The position numbers and the translations under genes were made by a program. Below the pieces are notes generated by a model. The model worked only from the letters and a program-made list of their open reading frames with translations, was not told the origin of the DNA and did no database searches. Below are positions 1-11,772 of a DNA stretch of 64,000 nucleotides, piece after piece. This DNA is from Rotaria sp. Silwood1. Its lineage: Eukaryota > Rotifera > Eurotatoria > Philodinida > Philodinidae. Position 1 is the first letter of the stretch. Every line of letters begins with the position of its first letter. Location: assembly GCA_905250075.1 (NCBI GenBank), contig CAJNOP010000126.1:414519-478518 (forward strand). The letters are read 5' to 3'.

Positions 1-561
1 AAAACGTATTCCAGTCATTGAAATTCTAAAAAAAGCTGTGGAACTTTTTAAGTTTTTTCTATCAATATCATTGAGGACCTATAATCTACGTTGCTAAAGG
101 CTATAATAGGGAGGAAGAATAGCACAATTTTGATTTAAAACTTACACTCATTGTTTTCTTCGAAAACATGTGTGAGTTACACAAAACGAATGTTAAATAT
201 GAAGATGAGAATTAATTTTTTTTTCTATATAACAACAGTTGTTTAGTAAATTACTCAATTAATTTAAATATTATTTTAAATTTCTTATCTATAAAAATTT
301 CAAAAATATTTATAAAACGATATCTTTTTAATTAAAATACTTAATTTCTCATCTGAAATTTGATCATCAACAAGAAGAATATATTATATATGATCTATGA
401 TGAAATATTGAATGTTTTAGTTTTTTTTTGTTTTTTGCATTTTTAATTCATATAATATTTGTTTTGATTATAGCTCTTTTGAAACTTTATGTGAAAATAA
501 ATCTTCAGAAGTATTTATTTTTTATTTTTTTGAAATTTTTACAATCAAACAAAATATTAAT
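1..561. other. Non-coding stretch, nothing recognised
   Basis: AT-rich sequence downstream of the SNRNP48-like gene, which ends at 562 on the minus strand. I see no coding exon, RNA gene or clear repeat here; part of it is probably the 3' untranslated region of that gene. Confidence 0.5.
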
Positions 562-2488
562 TTAACTTCTTCGTTGTTTTTTTGAATGTCGATGATGTTT
601 TCTACTATGACTATGACTAGATCGACGTTTCCTTTTCGATGATGATCGATGTTTATGTTTATGTTTATGTTGTTTTGATTGATCTTTGTCATGCCTATAA
701 ATTATACGAATATTTATTTATTTATTTTTCTTTTTATCATTTTAAATCATAATAAAAATGTAAATTTACTTTGTTTGACTCGAATCTATTTGATGATTAA
801 CTTGTTGAATGAATTCCATTCCATTATTGATCATATCACGAGCAATCTAAATATGATTTATATTATATTTCTATTGAAATGTAAACAATAAAAAAAAAAG
901 AATTTACATCATAACAAGTTTTTTTTATTGTTCTAGTTACATATTTAGTTCGACGTCGCTTTTGATCACGTAATTCAGTTAATTTATTGAATTGTTGAGA
1001 AATATTGGAATCTATGATATAAACAGAGAGTATTAACAAATTAATCTTAGAATTAAAAAATATCTAACTTTGAGATTGAACTGGTTGATTGTCAATGATA
1101 GAATGTGGTGTAGATGGTACAATACCCAAACCCAAAGCTTCATTATGTACAGCTTGAGCAATTAAAGATCGTTCATCAGGTGAAAATAGAATTGTTGTTT
1201 GTTCAATACTTAACGGAATATCTTTAAAAAGAAAACAACTGAAAGAAAATAATTCGTATTAGAAAAATCTTTGTACAATATATCTGATCAAATTTCATTC
1301 CATCAGAAATTACTCTCCGAAGAATATCAAAAGTAGCCATCTAGCATCAAAATTCTATGCTCTATCTAACTATAAATTTAGATCACTTTTTATGAGTTAA
1401 AATTAATTTATTGAAAAAAAAAAATTGATGATAGATGCAAATGATGTTGATACAAAGTAGTAAATAAAATGATGTTTGTTAATATGTTGAGTCATTTTTC
1501 GAACACTTAGATATTATTGAAGATGATGAAAAGCAGCCAATTACAATTAGAATTACATGCTCTTTCTAAATTTATTTTTAGATTTTTTTACTTTTGATTT
1601 ATGAGCGGTAAGTTATGAATAAATTTTTAAGTAATTTAAAGATGTTACTTGTACTATGTAAAATGAACTTTTTTTCTGTTATGCGTAACCTCTTTGAATG
1701 ACGTTGTTGGATTGTTTGAACTTATTACTATTGTAGAGAATTCAATTATCTATGAACTCATGTATTAAAGAAAATTAGAACTAAGAAAAATCCAAAGATA
1801 TAAACAATTTTTTCGAACAGTTACTCTTTTCATGAAAAGATCTATTTCAAAAAAAAGAAACCGTTTTCTTCGAATTTTTGTATTTTGGAATGTAAGTGAT
1901 TTCGATCATTTTAACACTATGTAAAAAGAGAAGTAGATTGGATATTTTTTTTAGAGCAAGTATCACTCTACAAACGGATATATGGACAAAAATTGACCAA
2001 ACATGTTGTGCAAAGACTTTTGAAATAGGGATTATAACAATAATTGAACGGTTTTCTTTTTTACTATTTGTAATTGTTATAGGTCGATGAACAATATCAC
2101 TAAGTTTTGATGGAGTAAATAAAATACCAGATTGATTAAGTAATTGTTTTTCTTGTTCACATTCAGCTAATTCGTTCTATAGATAAATATATAAAAAATT
2201 TTTGTTTTTAAAAGATAATTTTTGCTTACTAGATATTCCTTAGAAAATCCTTCTTTTACTAATTGACAATGTTGTACATGTTTTGATCTTATTGGAAATC
2301 GATGTCCTCGATCAAATGGACACTGAATTAATGTTTCTTGCTAAAATCATCGTTATTTTTCATTGGAAAATTTTATTTCAAAAACATACTTCTTTCAATA
2401 AACACTCTTCTGTCCAATCAAGTTGACTTAATAATTCATCAAATCTTAGTTTTTCTTTATTATAAAATATGATCTCATCATTAGTCAT
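562..2488 (-). CDS. SNRNP48: U11/U12 snRNP 48 kDa protein homologue (minor spliceosome)
   Basis: Seven exons joined by eye with matching phases: 2390-2488, 2230-2340, 2065-2176, 1069-1221, 941-1011, 770-846 and 562-694, giving about 251 residues (human SNRNP48 is about 339). Exon 2 encodes a CHHC zinc finger of the U11-48K type: C-P-F-D-R-G-H, then F-P, then H and C at the expected spacing. In the minor spliceosome this finger binds the 5' splice site region of U12-type introns. Exon 4 matches the conserved middle of the family, exon 5 has the LTELRDQKRRR block, exon 6 the IARDMINNGME helix, and exon 7 a Lys/Arg/His/Ser-rich tail ending in stop TAA (562-564). The intron at 1222-2064 (843 nt) is far longer than the others; I saw no exon in it. 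An AG acceptor lies 4 nt before the ATG. The family is secure; the exon 3/4 border is the least certain. Confidence 0.85.
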
Positions 2489-2773
2489 TTATCTAAATAA
2501 ATGATTAAAAAAAAATCATGTTCTCTTTTATATTTGGATATTTTCTTAATGTCATGTTTAATAAATGATATCAATACAAGCTTCACACAAAAAGAAATAT
2601 ATAGAGAAGATAAATAAAATAAAGACAAATAAACAGTGTTAAATAATGATATCTGATCATCAGATCATCTCGGTACACCCTTATAAATAATAATCGTTTT
2701 GCAAAACTTTTAAAGAGAACAAAACAAAAAGAAAGAAAACTATCACAAACAAAACAAATTCTATAGTTTTTCA

Positions 2774-4552
2774 TTATTGTTGTTTTACAGGTATTGATGT
2801 TTGTAATTGACGATAACGTTTTTTGATTGTTGTTTTTGGTATTTGAATAGAACCATTAAATAATTGTTGTAAATTTTTCCAAGCTGTTAATGAAACATTT
2901 TCTTGTGCATGTATTAATGATGAAGCATTGGCACGAAATTGTGCAAGAAGACGATCATCTTTTGATAAAGTTAATAATGTTTCATATTGATTATTATTAT
3001 TATTATTATTATTTGTATTAATTTGATCATCATATTGAATATTAATATTTAATTTTTCACATGCATTTATTAATTGTTGTTTAATAGTTATTGATGATTG
3101 ATGATTATTTGTATTATTTTCATGTTGAATTATTTCATCTTCAATAAAATGAACATGTTTTTTTTCATGTTGTTGTTGTTGTTGTTTATTTATATTTTCA
3201 TCACGTTTAAGTAAACTTTTTATTGGTTGTATAGGTAATGATGATGATGTTGATATACTAATTGATTCTAATATATCTGGATTTAATTTTGAAAGTAAAT
3301 TTTCAGCTGCTAATTGTTTTGCTATTTTTTTATTTTTACCATAACCATCAGCATTATCATTCTCACCAAATTTAACATGAAAATGAAAATTTTTTTCATC
3401 ATTTAAATATTCTAATTCAATAAATTCAATATTTATATTACGTGCACGTCCTATTTGATAAAGACGTGTTATTGGATTAATCTTTTCTGTTATACTATAA
3501 TTACTTAAACCTTTTTGTTCAATAAATTTTTTATGTTGACTACTATGTTTACGATTTTGTTTTTGTTTTTGTTTATCATTTTCAGTTGGTAATGGTAAAA
3601 TTTCTAACATTTTTTCAGCTGCTATTAGTTTAGCTGCATGTTTTGTTTGACCAGTACCCGTTGTTGAATATTGTTCACCAATATGATATGTTATTGTTAA
3701 TGGTTCATTATATTCCATTTGAATAATAAGACCAAGTTGTTTAGCACGTTCATACATAAGTGATATGTAAGATTTTGATTGAGTCTAAAAAAAAAAATAA
3801 TTTTACAAAAATTGTTTTTTTTTTTTGTTATTATTATTTTGAATATAAACAAAAAGAAAATATTTTACTTGTGTTGATGTTGATGGTAGAGACATTAGAA
3901 TAGATTTTTCATTTTGATGTATAAAATTTAAAGCATGATAAGCACAATTTATTCGAGCTTGTTGATGTGATAGATCATGTCCATCAAAATAAAAATCTTG
4001 TCCTAAATATAGACGATAATAATAAATAATTTGACGACGATTCCATGATGAATTATTTGATGATGGATGAATTTGTTCATGTAATAATCTATATTGTGTT
4101 GGAATATGATGTTGAGCAGCCCAAGTATTTAAAGTAACAGTTGGAGATTGAGGTATTACTTATAAAAAATAAGAAATAAAACAATTTTAAGAATTAATAT
4201 TAACAAAAATAAAAAACAGTCAACATACTATTTGTTTCTTTATCAGAATGTTTCATTGATAATAAATGTCTATGATCTTCAAGAGCTATTTGTGCAGCAG
4301 CACGTTGTGCTAATTTAATACTACGATCACTACCAATATATTCTTTTTCACCCAAATGAAGTCGTACTGTGTAAACTTTTGCATGAGCTGGACCTGATTC
4401 CTTTTCAAGTTGATATTCAGCAACTATCTAAATTAAATTTTGATTTTTTCCTGTTTTTTCTTTTTTTGTCTCATCAAATTTCTTACTTTATTTCGTCGAG
4501 CTATGTCATGAATAGCTTTGATAGAAGATATTTTTGATGAATTTTCTTCCAT
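2774..4552 (-). CDS. STAU: Staufen-like double-stranded RNA-binding protein
   Basis: Four exons (4487-4552, 4229-4427, 3869-4158, 2774-3784) join in phase to give 521 residues. dsRNA-binding domains are visible in order: residues about 10-85 (AIHDIARRNK start, helix with LAQRAAAQIALE), about 95-180 (NTWAAQHHIPTQYRLL), about 190-250 (MYERAKQLGLIIQMEY, then HAAKLIAAEKMLEIL), about 287-355 (PITRLYQIGRARNI, then KNKKIAKQLAAENLLSKL), and a weaker fifth copy at about 415-490. The ESGPAHAKVY turn of the first domain is typical of Staufen. The third and fourth domains keep the Gly-x-Gly/Lys-Lys helix-2 pattern that contacts RNA. Poly-Gln and poly-Asn runs lie between the fourth and fifth domains. Staufen proteins move and localise mRNAs and trigger Staufen-mediated decay. 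A different multi-dsRBD protein is possible but less likely. Confidence 0.85.
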
Positions 4553-6542
4553 TTTTTAATTTATGATAGGATAGACTATGTACACTGGATCAAATAATTA
4601 AAATATATAAAAATACTTTTTTTAATTTTGTTCTATCACATTATATTATTCTTCTTAAATTAAAATAAATAATATAGATAAAATAGACACTCACAGATAG
4701 ATAGTACGACGATGAAATACTAACAATTGAGAACAAAAGTATGTGACACCAGGGAATGAATAAAATAAGTAATATGAGTTTAGTTATTTTCTAATCTCTT
4801 CTCTTTGTTTCTTTCGTTAGTATTATGTAATTAAGAAATAATGGATTTGATTAAATATATTATGGAAAAATAAGTCGAAAGATGGTGTTCGTATACGATA
4901 TTCCTATATTAAATTATAAATTGTTAGGAATTAGAAAAAGAAAAACACAAAGATTGTACCTACTTCGTTTTTTTTTTACTGCCTACAGTCAATGCTTTGA
5001 TATATTCATAATCAATTTGTTTTATGGATCTGTTTTGAATAGCAACATGTATGAATAACAACAATCACGTTTGTAAAGTGATGTATGATTTATATAGTTT
5101 GTATATAAATGTTTGCGAAGGTGTGAATATAAAGGAAACAAAAATATTTTTGATGATTAATACACCTACATTAAAAAGAAAGATGTCAACTGTATGCTTC
5201 TTATAAATAATCATCTAGCGACAACCCAATCGAGAAGGTAGATATAGGGGTATAATACCTTCCCCCCCCCCCCCTTTTTTCCAATTGTGGAAAGTATTTG
5301 TTTTTTTCACCAGAGAGCTGTAATTCTCTTTTTACATATTCTGTTAGACGAAAGTTATTCGCCCTTTGGAAAATCATAACTCTCTTTCTCACACCTATGT
5401 TTACTGCTTCGGGTCATTAGATAAAATATATATATCCGTTTATGAAGCAATACTTTATACTTTTATATTGAGCATTTTATTAAATTCGTTTTCTAAGAAA
5501 ATATATGTAAATCAGTTTTCATTCTATATCGAAAAAAAAGCTATGGTATTTTAGAAAATTTTGAAGATTGTAATAAAAATGAAACTTTTTTTAATTTATC
5601 GTAAAAATCTGTGAAAACTTCTTAGAGTCTTGTAAAGCTCTACGATACCAGAAAAAGAGTTCGATTTTGTTCCAATTCGTGGCAACTTTTTTTTTTAAAG
5701 TTTCGTATCACATCCTTTTTTTTTTGTTTTCATAGTATCCATTCAATATAATTCAACACATGATTATTATAGTATATGGACAAGGATACACGAAGTTAGT
5801 AGTTAACATTAACCGAGGCCACGAAAGTGGGAGTATGAAGGATATATGCTCCCAATCTTGGGACCTAACACGACCCCATAATAATAACGTTATAAATCTA
5901 TATTGATGCTATCTCTGACAAGATATGTCAAAATTTCTGCAATGAAACATTGACTTATAGACAACTGTGTATTTGATCTATATTTATACATATCATCTTA
6001 CATATTGTACAAAGCATGCCGTATACAAGTATATCAATAGTATGATTTATTCATTCTATAATCTATACGTTGCTATCAAATATGTTGTTCTAATCATAGT
6101 ACTATAAATAGAAGTATAAATCATGTTTGAAGTCATCAATTGTGCAATATCATCGATTGATAGTAGAGAATATAGTACCTGCGTTATACAGGTAGTTGCT
6201 TGTTTTTTTTTCTACTCTAAATTTACTAACGATAATTATTTTCTCCTATACTATTTAAACATATTCATAAAGATATTTTGTTAAATTAAAAAACAAAAAC
6301 TGAGTAAATTGCAAAATATCATATTGGTGACGAGCATACATAATTAAAATTTATGTTATACATGACAAAATGATTTAGTGTATATCATGCAATACGTAAC
6401 AGAAAAGAATTATACGAAAAAAGGTCAATCTACATTATTAAAATGTTCTATTTTTGTTCTCAATAAGACAAAAGTTTTGTGAATTTAATAAATGAAAAAC
6501 ATGAAAAAATAATAATATTGAATCCATAGAAGATATATCATA
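4553..6542. other. 2-kb intergenic region with a C13 homopolymer
   Basis: No exon with a recognisable product. It holds an uninterrupted run of 13 C at 5262-5274, striking in such AT-rich DNA, and a short GGGAG/CTCCC hairpin near 5828-5853. The promoter of the Staufen gene (4553 upward) and the 3' end of the zinc-finger gene (below 6543) should both lie here. Confidence 0.5.
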
Positions 6543-7058
6543 TTATAACTGTGTTTCTGCTAATTTACATCGTCGACATACATGATCAGTTATTTTGTTT
6601 TCTGCAGTACAATTACTACATCTCCATGAATTTGTATTAGTATTTTTGACTTGATCATTAACTGAATCACTTATTGATTTTGATGATGATGATGGTAAAT
6701 TTTTATCAAGAAATGTTGGTTCCAAATAATGTTGATTATTTATTGAATTATATGTTTCCATAGCTGGTGTCGGTTGCTGATCTTCATAATAATATTCTTC
6801 ATGGAGTACCTCGTTTGATGATGGTTTACTTTTTTTTCTTCGAAAAAATAATCTTTTAAGTGATTCATCAAATGCTAAAAGATCATTTTGCATTTGATGC
6901 ATTGATGGATCATTTTCAACTGCGTCACCACCAAAATATTTTGAACGTATTCTACTTACTTCAGTAACAATTTCCTCTGCTGTTATAACATTTGCTGCTG
7001 TACCAAATGCTAAATCATCCATATTCCAATTGTTTGTTCCAGATTGATTATTACCCAT
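6543..7058 (-). CDS. Unknown protein with C-terminal RanBP2-type zinc finger and N-terminal MGxxxS motif
   Basis: Single-exon reading frame of 171 residues, not recognised as a whole. The last 27 residues form a RanBP2/NZF-type zinc finger: W145, then C147, C150, C161 and C164 (W-x-C-x2-C-x10-C-x2-C). Fingers of this class bind ubiquitin or single-stranded RNA. The protein starts MGNNQS, which fits an N-myristoylation signal (Gly2, Ser6), so membrane attachment is possible. The middle holds a basic patch (FFRRKKSK, about residue 72) and a Ser/Asn-rich linker. No intron is needed. It sits 475 nt upstream, in transcription direction, of the Rho GTPase gene. The frame is convincing because motifs occur at both ends; the function is unknown. 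Confidence 0.65.
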   Translation of the reverse strand: MGNNQSGTNNWNMDDLAFGTAANVITAEEIVTEVSRIRSKYFGGDAVENDPSMHQMQNDLLAFDESLKRLFFRRKKSKPSSNEVLHEEYYYEDQQPTPAMETYNSINNQHYLEPTFLDKNLPSSSSKSISDSVNDQVKNTNTNSWRCSNCTAENKITDHVCRRCKLAETQL

Positions 7059-7533
7059 AATAAAATTATAATGGACGAAAACAACAAGAAAAAAAACTAG
7101 ACTGAATACAGAGAAACCAAGTGCAAGATGGTTTTTTATTCTTCATCATTTAATAGCTTTTTTCTATGTTTGTTGAAGCGTAAAATAATGTACATGATCT
7201 ATAACTGTCTATTTTATTGGTCGATAATTGCTGTAGAAATCGATGAATATTTGTATCGTATAGATATATTTAGCGACAATGTATCAAAAAAACAACAAAC
7301 CAACAAACAACATTAATAAGAACAGCAAAAGAAAGAAAAAAAAAAGTCATATCGAATATACAGAAAAAAAAAATGAGTATTTAATACATTTATATAAAAA
7401 ACAAACAACCACATAAACGAACTGACGAATAATTGAATCAATACTGACCAGCATAAGATATAGATTAGTTTTAATTGACATATATTTTATTTTGTTCAGA
7501 TCACTGTTAATTAATTAAATAAGAAATTTTAAT
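7059..7533. other. Intergenic region between zinc-finger and Rho GTPase genes
   Basis: A/T-rich sequence with short A and T runs. It should contain the promoter of the zinc-finger gene and the 3' UTR of the GTPase gene. I saw no other feature. Confidence 0.4.
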
Positions 7534-8255
7534 TTATGAGCAACAACATGTAATTCCTGTACGTTTCGTTGATATTGGAGTAAGTGCAGCTAAAATAGCT
7601 GCATCAAATGTTTCTTTAAGATTTTCTTGTGTTAATGCTGAACATTCAACATAAGCATATGCACCATATTCTTTTGCTGCACGTTCACCTTGTTCACGTG
7701 TTATTGGTTTTTGTTTTGATTTTGCTAATAATTCAACATCAGCTATACTTGTACGAAGATCAATTTTTGTTCCAACAAGAATAAATGGTGCTGTACGTGA
7801 TGATGATGATTGACGAATTTCATCAATCCACATTTTAAGAGCATTATTAAATGATGTTGGAGACATAACACTGAAGCAAACAAGAAATACATCAGTATTG
7901 GTATAAGAAAATGTACGCATTAATTCAAAACCTATAGAAAAATATTAGACAAAAAAAAACAAACAAATATTTATTCAATTAAATCTTATATTTATCATTA
8001 AATAATCTTACCACTTTGTCCAGCTGTATCAAAAAGTGCAAGCGTATAAGGTTCACCACTAATCATCACAGTAACAGAATAATTATCAAATACAGTTGGA
8101 ACATAAGATTGTGGAAATGTATTTGTTGTATAGGATATAAGCATTGATGTTTTACCAACACAACCATCACCTACACAAACACATTTAATTGTTTTATTTA
8201 TAAAATTACCACCAATTTGATTCGATGTTAACGGTAAATTCAATGTATTAGCCAT
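7534..8255 (-). CDS. Rho-family small GTPase, Cdc42/Rac-like, with divergent switch II
   Basis: Two exons (8012-8255 and 7534-7931) give 213 residues. G1 is GDGCVGKT (residues 29-36; Cys where Cdc42 has Ala). Switch [10 protein letters not shown] is intact, G3 is DTAGQ with catalytic Gln80 kept, G4 is TKID, and G5 is ECSAL. Best overall match is the Cdc42/Rac group. Two features are odd. There is an extra N-terminal segment of about 19 residues before the P-loop. The residues after DTAGQ read [11 protein letters not shown] in place of the near-invariant EDYDRLRPLSY: the length is the same but most contacts for GEFs and GDI are changed. The intron falls inside this segment, yet its splice sites and phase are normal, so this is not an annotation slip. 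The C-terminus CCCS fits a CAAX prenylation box but lacks a basic patch. An AG acceptor lies 3 nt before the ATG. It probably acts in actin or polarity signalling as a membrane-bound switch. Confidence 0.9.
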
Positions 8256-9304
8256 TATCTAAAATGAACATGTATGACATTATTTACTAAAGATTAGACT
8301 TTGTGTATTCTCTTTAGCTCTGTCGATTCTTTTTTTCCTTCATTCTTCTTTTTCGGCATATATGTAGAGGATGCTTCTGTTAATAGTATACTGGTGTCTG
8401 TCAATTACGTTTTTAGAATAGAGGAGAAAAAAAAAAGAAAGAGATAAGAAACAATGAAGAATGTAGGTAGTTTTCACAGGAAGAATATTAAAGTGAAGTG
8501 TATACAGACACTTATATTGTTAATATATTCAATGGATAAAATACCATAAAAATAAGAAAGAAGAACTAAAATGTAGTATTGTTATTGTTACTATAGTACA
8601 AAAAAAAATTATTTATACACGACAAAAGCAAAATCTATAAAAGAAATCACTATGTAATTAATATTTATAGTTTATTAGAATGAGTAAAATTTAAAACTAA
8701 TGAAGTAATGTAATGATCTAGAATAAAATAATTGCAAAAAAAAAAATTTTTTTTTTTTGTTATAATATAACTAAATCTAAAGATTAATAAGATTTTGTTT
8801 AATAAGAAATTTAAAAGAGGATTACTTATATTAGATGTTTATTGATAACTATTATGATATTAACTCATCTATAGCATACTGACCTTGTTATTTTTTGAAC
8901 AATTCTTAACATAATTGTTGTATGTCTAATTAGCTTATCGAGTCTGAAAAAAAACTCGAAAATTTTCTTGACTATTTTAATCATTTTTAAACAATCTATC
9001 GTTAATATTATTCGTTACAAGAAATAAACAGAAGCTTTGAAGCTCTTTAGAAAAGAAACTTATTATTGGCTTTGTTCATGTGGTTTTACTTAATCTTTTC
9101 TCATTGGTAATCGATTTGCCATTGATCGTCCTATGGCGACCTCCGTTTGATGTTCTTTTATTTTACTGGTTCATTTATCTAGTCTCTCAGCTGTATACAG
9201 TGAATCATATGATATTATATGTTATCATTAATAACAACTTAGCTTTTTTATTTTCTCATGACCATCTAATTTGATATGGCCTTGGTTTCTATTGAATTTG
9301 AAAA
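8256..9304. other. Divergent intergenic region
   Basis: About 1 kb between the minus-strand Rho GTPase and the plus-strand CTDNEP1 gene; it should hold both promoters. It is A/T-rich with an A9/T10 block near 8736-8758. No coding or RNA feature was recognised. Confidence 0.45.
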
Positions 9305-10537
9305 ATGTTTTTAATGCCTTCATCTGCATTAATTCGAGTTCAACAATCATCATCATTATTTAATCAAAATAATTATTCAAATAATAATAATCGTAATGAA
9401 AAACGTACAATAAGCATGTTTCGTTTATTTCTTCATATATTTGATTATATTTATTTATTTCATGTGAATATATTTCTTTATTTTTCATTATTTATTAAAC
9501 GAATATTAATATTTTTTCTTGGCTTTTGGAGTTTTATTTTTGTTAGTTTACGTGGATCGAGAAAAAAAGTAAAAAAAAAAACAAAGAAATTAACATTTTC
9601 TTTGATAGTTGAAATAATAAATGATTATTTAGCTTATTCAATTTCAATCTGTTAAGTATTATAATTGTCCTCTTCAACCATTATCTCTTCATCGGCTACG
9701 TATGTTTATTTATTTTTTCTCTCTATATATATTTAAAACATATTGTTATGTTTTTCTTTGAAAGATTTTCTTCCAAAAAAAATTCTGGTATTAGATTTAG
9801 ATGAAACATTAATTCATTCTCATCATGATGGTCAAATGCGTGCTGCCACATTCAAACCAATAGGACCACCGGATTTTATAATTCGTGTTGAAATTGAAAA
9901 ACATCCAGTACGATTTTTTGTTTATAAACGACCACATGTTGATTATTTTCTTGAAACAGTAAGAAAATGAATTTGTTCATATTCATATGTATTTTTTTGT
10001 TTTACATCTTGTTTATTTAATTATTATAGGTGAGTAAATGGTATGAACTTGTTGTATTTACAGCATCGATGGAAATTTATGGTGCAGCAGTAACCGATAA
10101 ATTAGATAATGATCGACATATTCTTTCACGTCGATTTTATCGTCAGCATTGTACATTAGAATTTAACGCATATTCAAAAGATTTATCTGTTGTTAATAAT
10201 GATTTATCACGAATATTTATTCTGGATAATAGTCCTTTAGCTTATCGTTCTTATCCATTAAATGCCATTCCTAGTAAATAAAAATTCTGTTTTAAAATTA
10301 CAAAAGGAAACAAAAAAATTTTCTCGACTCCGTTTTTTTTTTGTTTTCTTTTTAGTTAAATCATGGTTTTTTGATCCAACAGATACTTGTCTTCTATCAT
10401 TACTTCCATTTCTTGATGCATTAAGATTTTGTCATGATGTACGTTCTGTATTAGCAATGAACTTACATTTACATCAAAATTTAATGATGACAAATAGGAA
10501 TTCATTGATCACACAAGTTCTGCCACCATCGACGTAA
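9305..10537 (+). CDS. CTDNEP1: CTD nuclear envelope phosphatase 1 (Dullard) homologue
   Basis: Five exons (9305-9568, 9657-9699, 9765-9958, 10030-10273, 10356-10537) join in phase to 308 residues; the human protein is 244. The catalytic DxDxT motif reads DLDETLIH with Asp113 and Asp115. The strings [43 protein letters not shown] and ILDNSP follow the Dullard branch of the HAD phosphatases almost word for word, ending with NAIPIKSWF and DVRSVL. Residues about 38-82 are strongly hydrophobic, as in the membrane anchor of the family, but here preceded by a Ser/Asn-rich extension. CTDNEP1, with its regulatory partner NEP1R1, dephosphorylates lipin at the nuclear envelope and ER, setting phosphatidic acid and membrane supply. 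The C-terminal tail of about 20 residues after the LHLHQN block is not conserved. Confidence 0.93.
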
Positions 10538-11023
10538 TAATAATATTTCGATTTTTTTTGCGATGCGATTTACGGTTTTTTTTTTTTTTAAATGTATGTT
10601 TCTTTCTTTTTGTATTTTGTTCTACATTGTCTTGTGTATTTATGTGTCTCGTGAGAAAGAAGAAAAAAAACGAAAAGCCCGGTTACGTGGCCAGGCAGAA
10701 CAAGTTTCTATTGTTATTCGATACTTGCAATCGTGTATTAGAACACCGAATGAACAAATAGGGAATAACGACACTGTCGTTTTGTATGTCGTATCCTTTT
10801 CTTTCTCCATCCAGTCCACATGATTTACTCATACGTTTGCATACTATACGTCTTTTGTCGCTACTCTTTTTCTTCCTTTTGTACGTGGGATGATGACAAA
10901 ATGAAGGTATTCAATCTTTTCTATTTCATTCGTCATCAATAAGTATTAGTTTTGTGCTTACACACTTTTTGCTGGAAGAATCGATCGATCGATATGATGA
11001 AAAAAGACAAAGAGCACGATAAA
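10538..11023 (+). other. Short intergenic region between CTDNEP1 and CCDC50-like genes
   Basis: T-rich just after the CTDNEP1 stop, then a less AT-rich stretch. Open frames exist across 10558-10823 but show no family features and are probably chance or UTR. Both flanking genes point the same way, so this holds one 3' UTR and one promoter. Confidence 0.4.
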
Positions 11024-11772
11024 ATGACAAAAACTAATGAACAAACAAAGACTGGTCATGTCAAACAAAGTAAAAAATAATATAACATAAATAACTTTGA
11101 CTAAAATGTTCAATAATCATCTATATAATTATTTTATAGTTTGTCAACATTTTTTATTACATTCTGATTCAGGTTTAGCTCATCGATTACAAGAAGAAGA
11201 ATGTAAGATCGATAATTATTATAATAATGTTAATGTTCATTTAAAATAGTTGCTGTACATTTTGATCGAAATCGTACACTTCGACGCGACTCACGGTTAG
11301 GTGTAAAAACTGCTCGCAATGTTGAAGAAGAAGAAAAACGAGCATTTGTTGCAAAACAATTAGAGTTTTATCAACAAAAACACAAAATGTCGGTATTTAT
11401 TTCTTATTTTGATGTAAAAGAAATTTGTTTTTTTTTTTTTTATGTAATTACAGAGAAGAAAATGATATTGCATTAGCACGACAGTTACAAGACGAAATGA
11501 AAATTCAATCAAATTCAATAGATCAAACTCCTTATAGAACTCATTATCATTCTTCTGATGATCAAGTATGAATGTACAAGATGTTTTAATCAATATTTAT
11601 GTTTCTTGTTTTTTTATTTCTCAAATTACGACAGAATTTTTATGAAGAAATTGATCCACCATCAAAATATGATGATACAAGTAATGATGAACAATTAGCA
11701 CGAATTTTACAAGAAGAAGAACAATTATTATCTTCTACTCATCGTTCGCGTTACAATTCCACATTTGTATAA
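11024..11772 (+). CDS. CCDC50: CCDC50 (Ymer)-like protein with ubiquitin-interacting motifs
   Basis: Five small exons, 11024-11069, 11140-11202, 11250-11388, 11454-11565 and 11635-11772, give about 165 residues. The N-terminus (start at 11024, then the CQHFLLHSDSGLAHRLQEEE block) matches the conserved CCDC50 N-terminal domain, which in mammals contains the DxxLAHxLQE core. Two later helices, DIALARQLQDEM and DEQLARILQEEEQ, are MIU-type motifs with the central Leu-Ala-Arg/Gln-Leu-Gln pattern; in CCDC50 they bind Lys63-linked ubiquitin and dampen NF-kB signalling and receptor down-regulation. The protein is about half the length of vertebrate CCDC50. The exon 3 donor at 11389 (GTCGGT) was chosen because it keeps the reading frame; the GT four bases later would break it. 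Polyadenylation signal AATAAA lies at 11817-11822. Confidence 0.75.

Noticed and set aside
5828..5880. Hairpin GGGAG...CTCCC followed by TCCCAATCTTGGGA, suggestive of an RNA gene
   Set aside because: Stems are short, with no promoter boxes, cloverleaf or poly-T terminator in a fitting place.
10558..10823. Two overlapping 67-86-codon frames starting with hydrophobic Phe-rich sequence
   Set aside because: The hydrophobic start is a T-run translation; there is no family motif, and the CCDC50-like first exon is better placed at 11024.
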